The notes under the pieces were generated by a model. That model was not told the DNA's origin and did not search any database. It saw only the letters and a program-made list of their open reading frames with translations. Both the position numbers and the translations under genes were made by a program. A DNA stretch of 13,226 bases. Source: RBG-16-66-20 sp964616875 (GTDB lineage: Bacteria; Pseudomonadota; Gammaproteobacteria; Burkholderiales; SG8-39). This document shows positions 1-8,661 of the stretch, in pieces (positions within the stretch are counted from its first letter, which is position 1; every line of letters starts with the position of its first letter). Location of the stretch: the NCBI GenBank assembly GCA_964616875.1, contig CAZTSJ010000287.1, forward strand, positions 1 to 13,226. Direction: 5' to 3'.

Positions 1-174
1 CCCGGCCACTGGCTGCTGGATCTTTACGCCGTCGCGCGGCAGCGTCTCGCAAGCTGCGGCGTGACGCGGGTCTCGGGCGGCGGTTTTTCCACCGCCGCCG
101 AACCAGCGCGCTTTTACTCGTACCGCAGGGAGCAGGCGAGCGAACGCATGGCCGCCGCGATCTGGATCGTGTAG
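1..174 (+). CDS. pgeF: PgeF/YfiH-type laccase-domain protein, C-terminal fragment
   Basis: This is the last 57 codons of a gene that begins before the window; the frame is open from base 1 to the TAG at 172-174. The visible residues include GHWLLDLYAVARQRL, a glycine-rich VSGGGF turn, RFYSYRRE and a final MAAAIWIV. These match the C-terminus of the PgeF/YfiH (Cu-oxidase_4) family, where ERFYSYRR and a terminal ASLIWI-like end are characteristic. Family members act on peptidoglycan precursor fidelity (removing wrongly incorporated serine) and have been described as polyphenol oxidases. The metal-binding residues lie upstream and cannot be checked. One small difference from the E. coli protein is a serine where it has cysteine in the GGEFCT segment, but that cysteine is not a metal ligand. 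The family assignment is firm given the motif run; catalytic competence is not testable here. Confidence 0.85.
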   Translation, partial: PGHWLLDLYAVARQRLASCGVTRVSGGGFSTAAEPARFYSYRREQASERMAAAIWIV

Positions 175-223
175 GCCCGGTCGCGGCAAGCGCGCCCGGG
201 TGCGGGGCAGTCGCGTACTCGCG

Positions 224-229
224 TACAAT
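224..229 (+). promoter_or_regulatory. Candidate -10 element for a (near-)leaderless ZIP gene
   Basis: TACAAT lies 10 bases before the ATG at 240, in the gap after the pgeF stop. It matches TATAAT at five of six positions. A start about 7 bases downstream would leave almost no 5' leader, and no Shine-Dalgarno sequence is visible before the ATG, which fits leaderless or near-leaderless translation. No good -35 hexamer stands 16-18 bases upstream, so this is a weak call. Confidence 0.3.
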
Positions 230-239
230 CCGGCCCCCC

Positions 240-995
240 ATGTCGTCGCTCGGCTGGATCGTCGCAGCAAGCCTCGCCGGCGGAATCCTTTCCGTCTGCG
301 CAGCAGCGTTCGCGCTGGTTCTGCGCGCGGCCTGGATTCCGACCCTGGTGTCCTTCGCCATCGGAGCGCTGCTCGGCGCCGCGTTCCTCGAGGTGATCCC
401 GCATGCGTTCGAGCACGGCGAGCCGCATACGGTGGCGCTGTCGATCCTGGGCGGCATCCTTGGTTTCTTCCTGCTCGAGAAACTGCTGCTGTGGCGCCAC
501 TCGCACGATCATGACGAGCATTCGCACACCCACGATCACGGGCGATCCGGCGCGCTCATCGTGGTGGGCGACACCATCCACAACTTCCTCGACGGCATCC
601 TGATCGCGGCCGCGTTCCTGCAAAGCACCCAGCTCGGCATCATCACCGCGCTCGCGATCGTGGCGCACGAGATCCCGCAGGAAGTGGGCGATTTCGTGAT
701 CCTGCTCAATTCGGGCTATTCGAAGGCGAAGGCGTTCGTGCTCAACCTGCTGTCGTCCTGCGCCACGCTGGTCGGCGGCGTGCTCGGTTACTACTCGCTG
801 CAGGTGATCGAGGGCTGGACACCGGTGCTGCTGGGCATCGTCGGCGCGAGCATGATCTACGTTGCGGTCGCGGACCTGATCCCAGGCCTGCATCGCCGGC
901 CCGAACTGCGCGCCACCGTATCCCAGTCGGTGCTGATCGGCCTGGGAATAGGCTCTATTGCCCTCGTGCGGGCCCTTCTCGGGGACTTGCATTAG
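240..995 (+). CDS. ZIP family divalent metal (zinc) transporter
   Basis: A 251-residue polytopic inner-membrane protein of the ZIP family, which moves zinc and related divalent cations into the cytoplasm. Two signature transmembrane metal-binding motifs are visible: HNFLDG at about residues 114-119 and HEIPQEVGD at about 143-151. Between an early helix pair and these lies a histidine-rich cytoplasmic loop (about residues 87-100, alternating H/D), typical of ZIP proteins and likely to bind metal. Hydrophobic stretches account for roughly eight membrane segments and the length is normal for bacterial ZIPs. The ATG at 240 is the first start after the pgeF stop and begins directly at a hydrophobic segment. 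It stands apart from the PHA genes by about 60 bases and probably has its own promoter, so a functional link to PHA is not implied. The family is clear; metal specificity is not deducible. Confidence 0.93.
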   Translation: MSSLGWIVAASLAGGILSVCAAAFALVLRAAWIPTLVSFAIGALLGAAFLEVIPHAFEHGEPHTVALSILGGILGFFLLEKLLLWRHSHDHDEHSHTHDHGRSGALIVVGDTIHNFLDGILIAAAFLQSTQLGIITALAIVAHEIPQEVGDFVILLNSGYSKAKAFVLNLLSSCATLVGGVLGYYSLQVIEGWTPVLLGIVGASMIYVAVADLIPGLHRRPELRATVSQSVLIGLGIGSIALVRALLGDLH

Positions 996-1015
996 GAAAT
1001 TGTGCGGTGCAAAAT
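987..1015 (+). promoter_or_regulatory. Possible sigma-70 promoter ahead of phaC
   Basis: TTGCAT (987-992) and CAAAAT (1010-1015) are separated by 17 bases in the ZIP-phaC gap. Each half is a moderate match (3/6 and 4/6) to the consensus hexamers. The placement is reasonable for driving phaC, and the palindrome at 1000-1014 covers the spacer and -10, which would suit a repressor. The call rests on weak hexamers. Confidence 0.25.
1000..1014 (+). promoter_or_regulatory. PhaR-like operator palindrome (TGC-N3-GCA)
   Basis: TTGTGC-GGT-GCAAAA is an imperfect palindrome; five of six arm positions pair. Its TGC-N3-GCA core resembles the CTGC-N3-GCAG type of site reported for the Paracoccus PhaR repressor and the TGC-rich sites of betaproteobacterial PhaR. 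It lies in the only sizeable gap before the PHA genes, and the same cluster encodes phaR (5549-6145), so autoregulation of the cluster is a natural inference. No second copy was located by eye. Confidence 0.4.
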
Positions 1016-1058
1016 AATGGGTTGAACGCGTTCCCCCGCCCCCCTCAATAGGCCGTTT

Positions 1059-2792
1059 TTGCAGCCGCACATTTTCCCCCTCACAGCGAGCCCGCCGGAA
1101 CTGCCGGATCCCACTGCCTGGATGTCCAGCCTGCTCCAGGGGAGTGGCAATTTCGGTGCGCAATTCAGTGCCCTGCAGTCGAGCTATGTCGCCAAGCAGG
1201 CCAAGCTCTGGAGCGCGATGCTCGACCCGCAGAGCAGCGCCAGGGCGCTGGCAGAACCGGTGGTGGCGCCCGAACCCGGCGACCGCCGCTTTGCTTCGAA
1301 GGAATGGCGCGACAACCCGTATTACTCCTACCTCAAGCAGTCCTACCTGCTCGCCTCGGGTTTTCTTGCCGAGCTCGCTGCGAGCGCAGAGCTGGACGCG
1401 AAATCCAAGGAGCGCCTGCAATTCGCCGTGAAGCAGTGGTGCGATGCCATGTCGCCGGCGAATTTTGCCGCTACCAATCCGGCGGTGCTCAAGCTCGCGC
1501 TCGACTCCCGGGGCGAAAGCGTCACCCAGGGCATCGCCAACCTGATCGCCGACATGCACAAGGGCCGCATCAGCCAGAGCGACGAGACCGCGTTCGAGGT
1601 CGGCCGCAACCTCGCGCTCACGCCCGGCGAGGTGGTGTTCGAGAATGAGCTGATCCAGCTGATCCAGTACCGGGCCGTGCAGGACGCGCCCTCGGGCGCG
1701 GCGCCGCAGGTCGGCGCGCGGCCGCTGCTGATGGTGCCGCCGTGCATCAACAAGTACTACATCCTCGACCTGCGGCCGGAGAATTCCTTCGTGCGCTACG
1801 CGGTGGAGCAGGGCCATACGGTATTCATGGTTTCCTGGCGCAACGTCGGTCCGCAGCAGGGCCACTTCGACTGGGATGACTACGTTGAATCTGTTTTAAC
1901 TGCTTTAAGAGTTTCAAAATCCATTGCCCAGTGTGACCGCGTCAATGCCCTGGGCTTCTGCGTCGGCGGCACGCTGCTCGCCGCGGCGCTCGCGGTGATG
2001 GCGGCAAAAGACGAGCACCTCGTTGAGAGCGTGACCTACCTCGCGACGATGCTCGATTTTTCGGCGCCGGGACAGCTCGGCGTGTTCATCGACGAGAACG
2101 GCGTCGCGGCGCGCGAAGCGGCAATCGGCAATGGCGGCATCCTCCCGGGAGCGGACCTTGCAACGGCGTTCAACGCATTGCGCGCCAACGACCTGATCTG
2201 GCCTTACGTGGTCAACAATTACCTGATGGGCGGAGCGCCCGCGGCTTTCGACCTGCTGTACTGGAACTCCGACAGCACCAACCTGCCGGGCCCGATGTAC
2301 TGCAGCTACGTGCGCAATACCTACCTCGAGAACAAGCTGCGCGTGCCCGGCGCGTTGCAGAACTGCGGCGTCGGCGTGGACCTGGGCAACGTGGACCGGC
2401 CTACGTTCATCCTCGCGACGCGCGAAGACCATATCGTCCCCTGGCGCGCGGCCTACCGTTCGCTCGGGCTGCTGGGCGGCGAAAAGAAATTCGTGCTTGG
2501 CGCCTCGGGCCACATCGCAGGAATCATCAACCCGGCCGCGGGCGGCAAGCGCAGTTTCTGGTCTGCGGAGAATTATTCTGCAGATCCGGACCAATGGCTT
2601 GCGCAGGCGAAAGAGGAACGTGGCAGCTGGTGGCCGCAGTGGTCGCAGTGGCTGGAAGAATTCAAGGGCGGCAGGCGCGAGGCGCCGGCGCAGACCGGCA
2701 ACGCGCAATATCCGGCGATCGAGCCTGCACCCGGTCGCTATGTAAAGCAGAAGGCAAACCAGGAGACACCATGGAAGACATTTTCATCGTAG
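1059..2792 (+). CDS. phaC: Class I poly(R)-hydroxyalkanoate synthase PhaC
   Basis: PhaC polymerises (R)-3-hydroxyacyl-CoA, chiefly 3-hydroxybutyryl-CoA, on the surface of growing PHA granules. The 577-residue product has the class I layout. An N-terminal granule-associated domain (PhaC_N, about residues 80-250) is followed by an alpha/beta-hydrolase domain. The lipase-like box is GFCVGG with nucleophile Cys301, Asp457 lies in REDHIVPW and His485 in SGHIAG; these correspond to the Cys-Asp-His triad of the Cupriavidus enzyme. The start is uncertain. TTG at 1059 gives a family-normal length but has no visible ribosome-binding site, and an in-frame stop at 1023-1025 limits the frame upstream. The in-frame ATG at 1122 would trim 21 residues outside the catalytic domain. 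The 3' end overlaps phaA by 22 bases. A short AT-rich codon patch sits near 1884-1926 just before the catalytic box. Confidence 0.95.
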   Translation: MQPHIFPLTASPPELPDPTAWMSSLLQGSGNFGAQFSALQSSYVAKQAKLWSAMLDPQSSARALAEPVVAPEPGDRRFASKEWRDNPYYSYLKQSYLLASGFLAELAASAELDAKSKERLQFAVKQWCDAMSPANFAATNPAVLKLALDSRGESVTQGIANLIADMHKGRISQSDETAFEVGRNLALTPGEVVFENELIQLIQYRAVQDAPSGAAPQVGARPLLMVPPCINKYYILDLRPENSFVRYAVEQGHTVFMVSWRNVGPQQGHFDWDDYVESVLTALRVSKSIAQCDRVNALGFCVGGTLLAAALAVMAAKDEHLVESVTYLATMLDFSAPGQLGVFIDENGVAAREAAIGNGGILPGADLATAFNALRANDLIWPYVVNNYLMGGAPAAFDLLYWNSDSTNLPGPMYCSYVRNTYLENKLRVPGALQNCGVGVDLGNVDRPTFILATREDHIVPWRAAYRSLGLLGGEKKFVLGASGHIAGIINPAAGGKRSFWSAENYSADPDQWLAQAKEERGSWWPQWSQWLEEFKGGRREAPAQTGNAQYPAIEPAPGRYVKQKANQETPWKTFSS

Positions 2793-3946
2793 GCGCGGCA
2801 CGCACCGCGATCGGGAAATTCGGCGGCGCGCTCGCCGGGGTTGCGGCGGCCAGGCTCGGCGCGCACGTCATCCGCAAGGCGCTCGAGCGCGCCGGCGTGG
2901 TGCCCGACCAGGTCTCGGAAGTCATCATGGGACAGGTGCTGACTGCGGCGGTCGGCCAGAACCCGGCGCGCCAGGCGTCGATCTGGGCCGGGCTGCCCGA
3001 CATGGTGCCCGCGATGACCATCAACAAGGTCTGCGGCTCGGGGCTGAAAGCGGCGATGCTCGGCGCGCAATCCATCGCCAACGGCGATGCCGACATCGTG
3101 GTGGCCGGCGGCCAGGAAAACATGAGCGCCGCACCCCACGTGCTGAACGGATCGCGCGAGGGCTTTCGCATGGGCGACGCGAAGATGGTCGATTCGATGA
3201 TCGTCGATGGCCTGTGGGACGTCTACAACCAGTACCACATGGGCGTCACCGCCGAGAACGTGGCGAAGGAATACGCCGTATCGCGCGAGGAGCAGGACGA
3301 ATTCGCGGTGAAGAGCCAGAACAAGACCGAAGCGGCGCAGAAGGCCGGCAGGTTCAAGGACGAGATCGTTCCCTACGAAGTGCCGTCGCGCAAGGGCCCG
3401 GTGGTATTCGCCGATGACGAATTTCCGCGCCATGGCGCCACCATGGAGGCGATGAAGGGCCTCAAGCCCGCGTTCGACAAGAATGGCACGGTGACGGCGG
3501 CCAACGCCTCTGGCATCAACGATGGGGCGGCTGTCGTTATCTTGTGTTCAGCAAAAAAATTGAAAGAGCTGGGGCTGAAGCCGCTTGCCCGCATCAAGGC
3601 CTTCGCCTCGGCGGGCGTCGATCCGAAATACATGGGCATGGGTCCGGTGCCGGCCTCCAAGCGCTGCCTGTCGCGCGCCGGCTGGACGCCACAGGACCTC
3701 GATCTGATGGAGATCAACGAGGCCTTCGCGTCGCAGGCGATCGCGGTCAACCGCCAGATGGGCTGGGACCTCGCGAAAGTGAACGTCAACGGCGGCGCCA
3801 TCGCGCTCGGCCATCCGATCGGCGCTTCGGGCTGCCGGATCCTGGTCACGCTGCTGCATGAAATGCAGAAGCGCGACGCTAAAAAGGGCCTTGCCTCGCT
3901 GTGTATCGGCGGCGGCATGGGTGTTGCACTCGCAGTAGAACGCTAA
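2771..3946 (+). CDS. phaA: Acetyl-CoA acetyltransferase (beta-ketothiolase) PhaA
   Basis: A 391-residue thiolase that condenses two acetyl-CoA to acetoacetyl-CoA, the first step of PHB synthesis. All catalytic elements are present: acyl-accepting Cys88 in NKVCGSG, NEAF at 316-319, His348 in GHPIGASG and Cys378 in CIGGG. Length and motif spacing are those of biosynthetic thiolases. The ATG at 2771 is preceded by AGGAG at 2761-2765, lying inside the phaC reading frame; phaC stops at 2792, so the genes overlap by 22 bases and are probably translationally coupled. Although the frame stays open further upstream, that part is the phaC tail read in another frame. Codons at about 3531-3571 are unusually AT-rich compared with the rest of the gene. 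The second thiolase at 7431 is more BktB-like, so this copy is the probable acetoacetyl-CoA supplier. Confidence 0.95.
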   Translation: MEDIFIVGAARTAIGKFGGALAGVAAARLGAHVIRKALERAGVVPDQVSEVIMGQVLTAAVGQNPARQASIWAGLPDMVPAMTINKVCGSGLKAAMLGAQSIANGDADIVVAGGQENMSAAPHVLNGSREGFRMGDAKMVDSMIVDGLWDVYNQYHMGVTAENVAKEYAVSREEQDEFAVKSQNKTEAAQKAGRFKDEIVPYEVPSRKGPVVFADDEFPRHGATMEAMKGLKPAFDKNGTVTAANASGINDGAAVVILCSAKKLKELGLKPLARIKAFASAGVDPKYMGMGPVPASKRCLSRAGWTPQDLDLMEINEAFASQAIAVNRQMGWDLAKVNVNGGAIALGHPIGASGCRILVTLLHEMQKRDAKKGLASLCIGGGMGVALAVER

Positions 3947-3947
3947 C

Positions 3948-3954
3948 GGAAGGA
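3948..3954 (+). promoter_or_regulatory. Ribosome-binding site deciding the start of the first phaB
   Basis: GGAAGGA lies directly after the phaA stop. It is only one base from the ATG at 3956 but seven bases from the in-frame ATG at 3962, so the latter is the better start. Confidence 0.6.
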
Positions 3955-3961
3955 TATGACG

Positions 3962-4762
3962 ATGCACGCAGTGGAACGGGCCAGGGACCAGAACCAAGCA
4001 GATAGAACGGCACAACATCCCGTTCCGAAGCGCGTCGTGTTCGTCACCGGCGGCATGGGCGGCATCGGCAGCGCGATCTGCCGGCGCCTCGCCGGCGCCG
4101 GCCACACCATCGTCGCCGGTTGCCTGCCGGATTACGAACGGAAAGACGAATGGCTGCGGGCGATGCGCCACGACGGTTTCAGGGTGCACGCCGCCGAAGG
4201 CAATGTCGCGGACTTCGAGAGCTGCGCCAGCATGTTCTACAACGTGCGCTCGGTGGTGGGCAGCATCGATGTCCTCGTCAACAACGCCGGCATCACGCGC
4301 GACGCGATTTTCAAGCGCATGACCGAGCGCGAGTGGCTGGAGGTCATCAACACCAACCTGAACAGCGTCTTCAACGTCACGCGCCAGGTGATCGACGGCA
4401 TGAGCGAGCGCGGCTGGGGGCGCATCATAAACATCTCCTCGGTGAACGCGATGAAGGGCCAGTTCGGCCAGACCAACTACTCGGCCGCCAAGGCGGGCAT
4501 GGCCGGTTTCTCCAAGGCGCTGGCGCAGGAAGTGGTGCGCAAGGGCGTCACCGTGAACACGGTCTCGCCGGGCTACGTCGAGACCGAGCTGGTGATGGCG
4601 ATCCGCGCCGACGTGCGCCGGCAGATCGTGGATTCGATTCCGATGGGGCGTCTCGCGAAGCCGGAGGAAATAGCCGCGGTGGTCGCGTTCCTGGCCTCGG
4701 AAGAGGCGGGCTACATCACAGGCGCGAACATTTCGGTCAACGGCGGCATGCACATGATGTAG
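3962..4762 (+). CDS. phaB: Acetoacetyl-CoA reductase PhaB, first copy, with N-terminal extension
   Basis: An NADPH-dependent short-chain dehydrogenase that reduces acetoacetyl-CoA to (R)-3-hydroxybutyryl-CoA. In the 266-residue product the nucleotide-binding motif TGGMGGIG is at 29-36, NNAG at 107-110, and the catalytic Ser160, Tyr173 and Lys177 sit in ISSVN and NYSAAKAG. The SPGYVET loop and the terminal SVNGGMHMM are typical of PhaB. Two starts exist; ATG 3962 is preferred because its ribosome-binding site is seven bases away, while ATG 3956 would add two residues. Either way there are about 20 polar, charged residues before the first beta strand that most PhaB proteins (about 246 residues) lack. 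It follows phaA by 15 bases and precedes a paralogue by 25 bases. It is more diverged from the familiar PhaB sequence (VNAMKGQFG, GCLPDYERK) than the second copy, so its physiological substrate could differ. Confidence 0.88.
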   Translation: MHAVERARDQNQADRTAQHPVPKRVVFVTGGMGGIGSAICRRLAGAGHTIVAGCLPDYERKDEWLRAMRHDGFRVHAAEGNVADFESCASMFYNVRSVVGSIDVLVNNAGITRDAIFKRMTEREWLEVINTNLNSVFNVTRQVIDGMSERGWGRIINISSVNAMKGQFGQTNYSAAKAGMAGFSKALAQEVVRKGVTVNTVSPGYVETELVMAIRADVRRQIVDSIPMGRLAKPEEIAAVVAFLASEEAGYITGANISVNGGMHMM

Positions 4763-4787
4763 TAGACTGAAAAAGAGGAGCGGAAGC

Positions 4788-5534
4788 GTGGCAAAGAAAC
4801 AACTCGCCGTCGTTACGGGCGGCATGGGCGGACTGGGAGAATCGATCAGCACCAAAATGGCCGACGCCGGCTACCAGGTGGTGGTGACCTATTCGCCGTC
4901 GAACACCAAGTACAAGTCGTGGCTCGACGAGATGAAGGGCAAGGGCTACGGCTTCGCCGCCTATCCGGTGGACGTCGTGTCCTTTGATGACAGCGCGGCG
5001 AAATGCGCGCAGATCCAGAAGGACTGCGGCAACATCGACATCCTCGTCAACAACGCAGGCATCACGCGCGACATGACGTTCAAGAAAATGACCAAGGGCG
5101 ACTGGGACGCGGTGATGCGCACCAACCTCGATTCCTGCTTCAACATGACCAAGCAGGTGATGGACGGCATGGTGGAGTGCAACTGGGGCCGCGTCATCAA
5201 CGTCGCCTCGGTGAACGGGCAGAAGGGCGCCTTCGGCCAGACCAACTACTCGGCGGCCAAGGCGGGCATCCACGGCTTCACCAAGGCGCTCGCGCTGGAA
5301 GTGGCGAAGAAGGGCGTGACCGTCAACACCATCTCGCCGGGCTACATCGGCACCAAGATGGTGACCGCGATCCCGAAGGAGATTCTCGATTCCAAGATCC
5401 TGCCGCAGATCCCGGTGGGGCGCCTCGGCCAGCCCGAGGAGATCGCCGGATTGATCATCTATCTGTGCTCGCAAGAAGCCGCGTTCGTGACCGGGGCCAA
5501 CATCTCGATCAACGGCGGCCAGCACATGTATTAA
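4788..5534 (+). CDS. phaB: Acetoacetyl-CoA reductase PhaB, second copy
   Basis: A 248-residue short-chain dehydrogenase close to the classical PhaB: TGGMGGLG near residues 10-17, NNAGITRD near 88-95, catalytic Ser141, Tyr154 and Lys158 in VASVNGQKG and NYSAAKAG, and the ISPGYIGTKMV loop. It supplies (R)-3-hydroxybutyryl-CoA to PhaC using NADPH. The start is a GTG at 4788 with GAGGAG at 4775-4780, seven bases upstream; no ATG fits the conserved N-terminus MAKKQLAVVTGG. It probably arose by tandem duplication with the preceding gene, since both share gene order and domain architecture, but they differ enough that the event is old or one copy was acquired. It lies 14 bases before phaR. Function is confident; the division of labour with the first copy is unknown. 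Confidence 0.93.
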   Translation: MAKKQLAVVTGGMGGLGESISTKMADAGYQVVVTYSPSNTKYKSWLDEMKGKGYGFAAYPVDVVSFDDSAAKCAQIQKDCGNIDILVNNAGITRDMTFKKMTKGDWDAVMRTNLDSCFNMTKQVMDGMVECNWGRVINVASVNGQKGAFGQTNYSAAKAGIHGFTKALALEVAKKGVTVNTISPGYIGTKMVTAIPKEILDSKILPQIPVGRLGQPEEIAGLIIYLCSQEAAFVTGANISINGGQHMY

Positions 5535-5548
5535 AGGAGCAGACTGAA

Positions 5549-6145
5549 ATGGCAGCAGTTTCCGAGGAAAACAACGAGCATCCGGTCCGGCTGATCAAGA
5601 AGTACCCCAATCGCCGGCTCTACGACACCAAGACCTCGAGCTACATCACGCTCGCGGACGTGAAGCAGATGGTGCTCAAGAACGAGGCCTTCCAGGTGCT
5701 CGACGCCAAGACCAGCGAGGACCTTTCGCGCCAGATCCTGCTGCAGATCATCCTCGATGAGGAATCCGGCGGCATGCCGATGTTCTCCTCCGACCTGCTG
5801 TCGCAGATGATCCGCTCCTACGGCAGCGCGATGCAGGGCTTCATGGGCTCGTACCTGGAGAAGAACCTCGAGGGATTCCAGCAGATGCAGAAGGCATTGC
5901 AGGATCAGTCGCAGAAGCTCTACGGCGACGGTTCGCGCAGCTCGAATGAAATCTGGGCGCAGTTCATGAGCATGCAGGGCCCGGCGATGCAGGGCCTGAT
6001 GCAGGCCTACATGGAGCAGAGCCAGAAAATGTTCGCGCAGTTCCAGGAGCAGATGCAGGGCCAGGCGCGCAACATGTTCACCGGCTTCCAGTTTCCGGGC
6101 TTCCCCGGGCAGCCGAACCAGAACAAGAACGACCCTAACAAGTAG
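5549..6145 (+). CDS. phaR: PHA synthesis repressor PhaR
   Basis: A 198-residue regulator that binds DNA when polymer is absent and is titrated onto nascent PHA granules, releasing phasin and PHA genes from repression. The N-terminal PHB/PHA accumulation regulator domain carries KYPNRRLYDT at 18-27 and the YITLADVKQMV segment. The C-terminal half is rich in Gln, Met and Phe with repeated MQG/QMQ patterns (about residues 100-185), suited to contact with hydrophobic polymer. ATG 5549 has AAGGAG at 5534-5539, overlapping the stop of the preceding phaB; the frame is open further upstream but there it only shadows phaB. The stop TAG shares its last base with the GTG of rimO. A likely target is the TGC-N3-GCA palindrome at 1000-1014. 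Confidence 0.95.
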   Translation: MAAVSEENNEHPVRLIKKYPNRRLYDTKTSSYITLADVKQMVLKNEAFQVLDAKTSEDLSRQILLQIILDEESGGMPMFSSDLLSQMIRSYGSAMQGFMGSYLEKNLEGFQQMQKALQDQSQKLYGDGSRSSNEIWAQFMSMQGPAMQGLMQAYMEQSQKMFAQFQEQMQGQARNMFTGFQFPGFPGQPNQNKNDPNK

Positions 6146-7430
6146 TGGCTGTTCCGAAGGTTGGTTTCGTATCGCTGGGCTGCCCTAAAGCCCTCGTAGA
6201 TAGCGAGCGAATCCTTACACAGCTGCGGGCCGAGGGTTACCTCACCGCGCCCGACTACGCCGGCGCCGACCTCGTCATCGTCAACACCTGCGGCTTCATC
6301 GACGCCGCGGTTGAGGAGTCGCTCGGCGCCATTGGCGAGGCGCTCGCCGAGAACGGCAAGGTTATTGTTACGGGCTGTCTGGGTTTTAAAAAAGATTTAA
6401 TAAAAAAAGCACACCCCTCCGTGCTGGCGATCACGGGGCCGCACGACACGCCGGGCGTGATGCAGGCCGTTCACGCCCACCTGCCGAAGCCCCACGACCC
6501 GTTCACCGATCTGGTTCCTCCCCAGGGCATCAAGCTCACGCCGGATCACTACGCCTACCTGAAAATTTCCGAAGGCTGCAACCACCGCTGCACCTTCTGC
6601 ATCATTCCTTCCATGCGCGGCGACCTCGTTTCGCGCCCGATCGGCGAAGTGATGCAGGAAGCGGAAAACCTGGTGCGCGCGGGCGTGAAGGAACTGCTGG
6701 TGATCTCTCAGGATACAAGTGCTTATGGGGTTGACGTTAGATATAGAACTGGCTTTCATGGGGGAAAGCCAATCAAGACAAATTTCCAACAACTAAGCAA
6801 ATCCCTCGGCGAGCTCGGCGTCTGGGTGCGCCTGCATTACGTCTATCCCTACCCGAGCGTGGACGAAGTCATACCGCTGATGGCGGACGGAAAGATTCTT
6901 CCCTATCTCGACATTCCGTTCCAGCACGCCAGCGCGCGCATCCTCAAGCTCATGAAGCGCCCAGCGGCGGCCGAGAAGGTGCTGGCGCGTATCCGCGCCT
7001 GGCGCGAGGTCTGTCCGGATCTCACCATCCGCAGCACCTTCATCGCGGGATTCCCGGGCGAGACTGAGGCGGAGTTTGAAATGGTTTTGAATTTTTTGAA
7101 AGAAGCCCAGTTGGATCGCGTCGGCTGCTTCGCCTACTCTCCTGTTGACGGCGCGAAGGCGAACGAGCTGCCGGACCCGGTGCCAGAAGAGGTGAGGGAA
7201 GAGCGGCGCAAGCGCTTCATGGAATTGCAGGCGCGCATCAGTGCGCAAAAGCTGAAAGCGAAGATCGGCCGGACCCTCAAGGTCCTGGTCGACGCGCCGG
7301 GAATCGGGCGTTCGTCCGCTGACGCTCCCGAGATAGACGGGATTGTGAAATTCAAAGGCGGGAAGCAAGGGGAATTCCTCAACATCCGGATCGATCGCTC
7401 GGACGAGCACGATCTACACGGGAGGCTGGC

Positions 7431-7434
<4 letters not shown>
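6145..7434 (+). CDS. rimO: Ribosomal protein S12 methylthiotransferase RimO
   Basis: A radical-SAM methylthiotransferase that adds a methylthio group to the conserved aspartate of ribosomal protein S12. The 429-residue protein shows the full three-domain layout. An N-terminal UPF0004 domain has cluster cysteines Cys13, Cys49 and Cys78. The radical-SAM core has Cys145, Cys149 and Cys152 in CNHRCTFC, and a C-terminal TRAM domain contains the ADAPEIDG segment (about residues 392-399). The DTSAYG and VRLHYVYPYP runs distinguish it from MiaB. GTG 6145 overlaps the phaR stop by one base (TAGTG), and the stop overlaps the next thiolase by four (ATGA), so rimO is inside the PHA transcription unit. 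Three patches (about 6361-6414, 6711-6804 and 7071-7115) use AT-rich codons, in strong contrast with the flanking sequence, while encoding normal family residues. Confidence 0.95.
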
Positions 7435-8615
<1,181 letters not shown>

Positions 8616-8621
8616 GCAGAG

Positions 8622-8650
8622 CGGGCGTCAACGCGTCGCCGCTTCGCCCG
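8622..8650 (+). terminator. Weak hairpin after the PHA operon
   Basis: CGGGCG (8622-8627) can pair with CGCCCG (8645-8650) over a 17-base loop, just after the bktB stop. There is no T-run behind it, so intrinsic termination is doubtful; it may be only GC-rich chance pairing. Confidence 0.2.
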
Positions 8651-8661
8651 TTGCTTGGGCG

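Noticed and set aside
114..1865. Long - strand open frame (583 codons) opposite the ZIP and phaC genes
   Set aside because: Its product is Arg/His/Gly/Ala-rich low-complexity sequence with no family features, and it lies opposite two convincingly identified genes. In GC-rich DNA such antisense frames are expected.
2594..2770. Upstream extension of the phaA frame into phaC
   Set aside because: It encodes no thiolase sequence; the start at 2771 with AGGAG before it matches the normal thiolase N-terminus.
3548..4855. Long - strand open frame (435 codons) opposite phaA and the first phaB
   Set aside because: It is an antisense shadow of two genes with intact catalytic motifs; its composition is His/Arg/Asp-rich with no recognisable domain.
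5003..5548. Upstream extension of the phaR frame through the second phaB
   Set aside because: The extension is a frame-shifted shadow of phaB; PhaR homology and a good ribosome-binding site support the start at 5549.
8622..8650. Strong rho-independent terminator after bktB
   Set aside because: The stem is only six pairs with a 17-base loop and no T-tract; it is kept only as a low-confidence hairpin.
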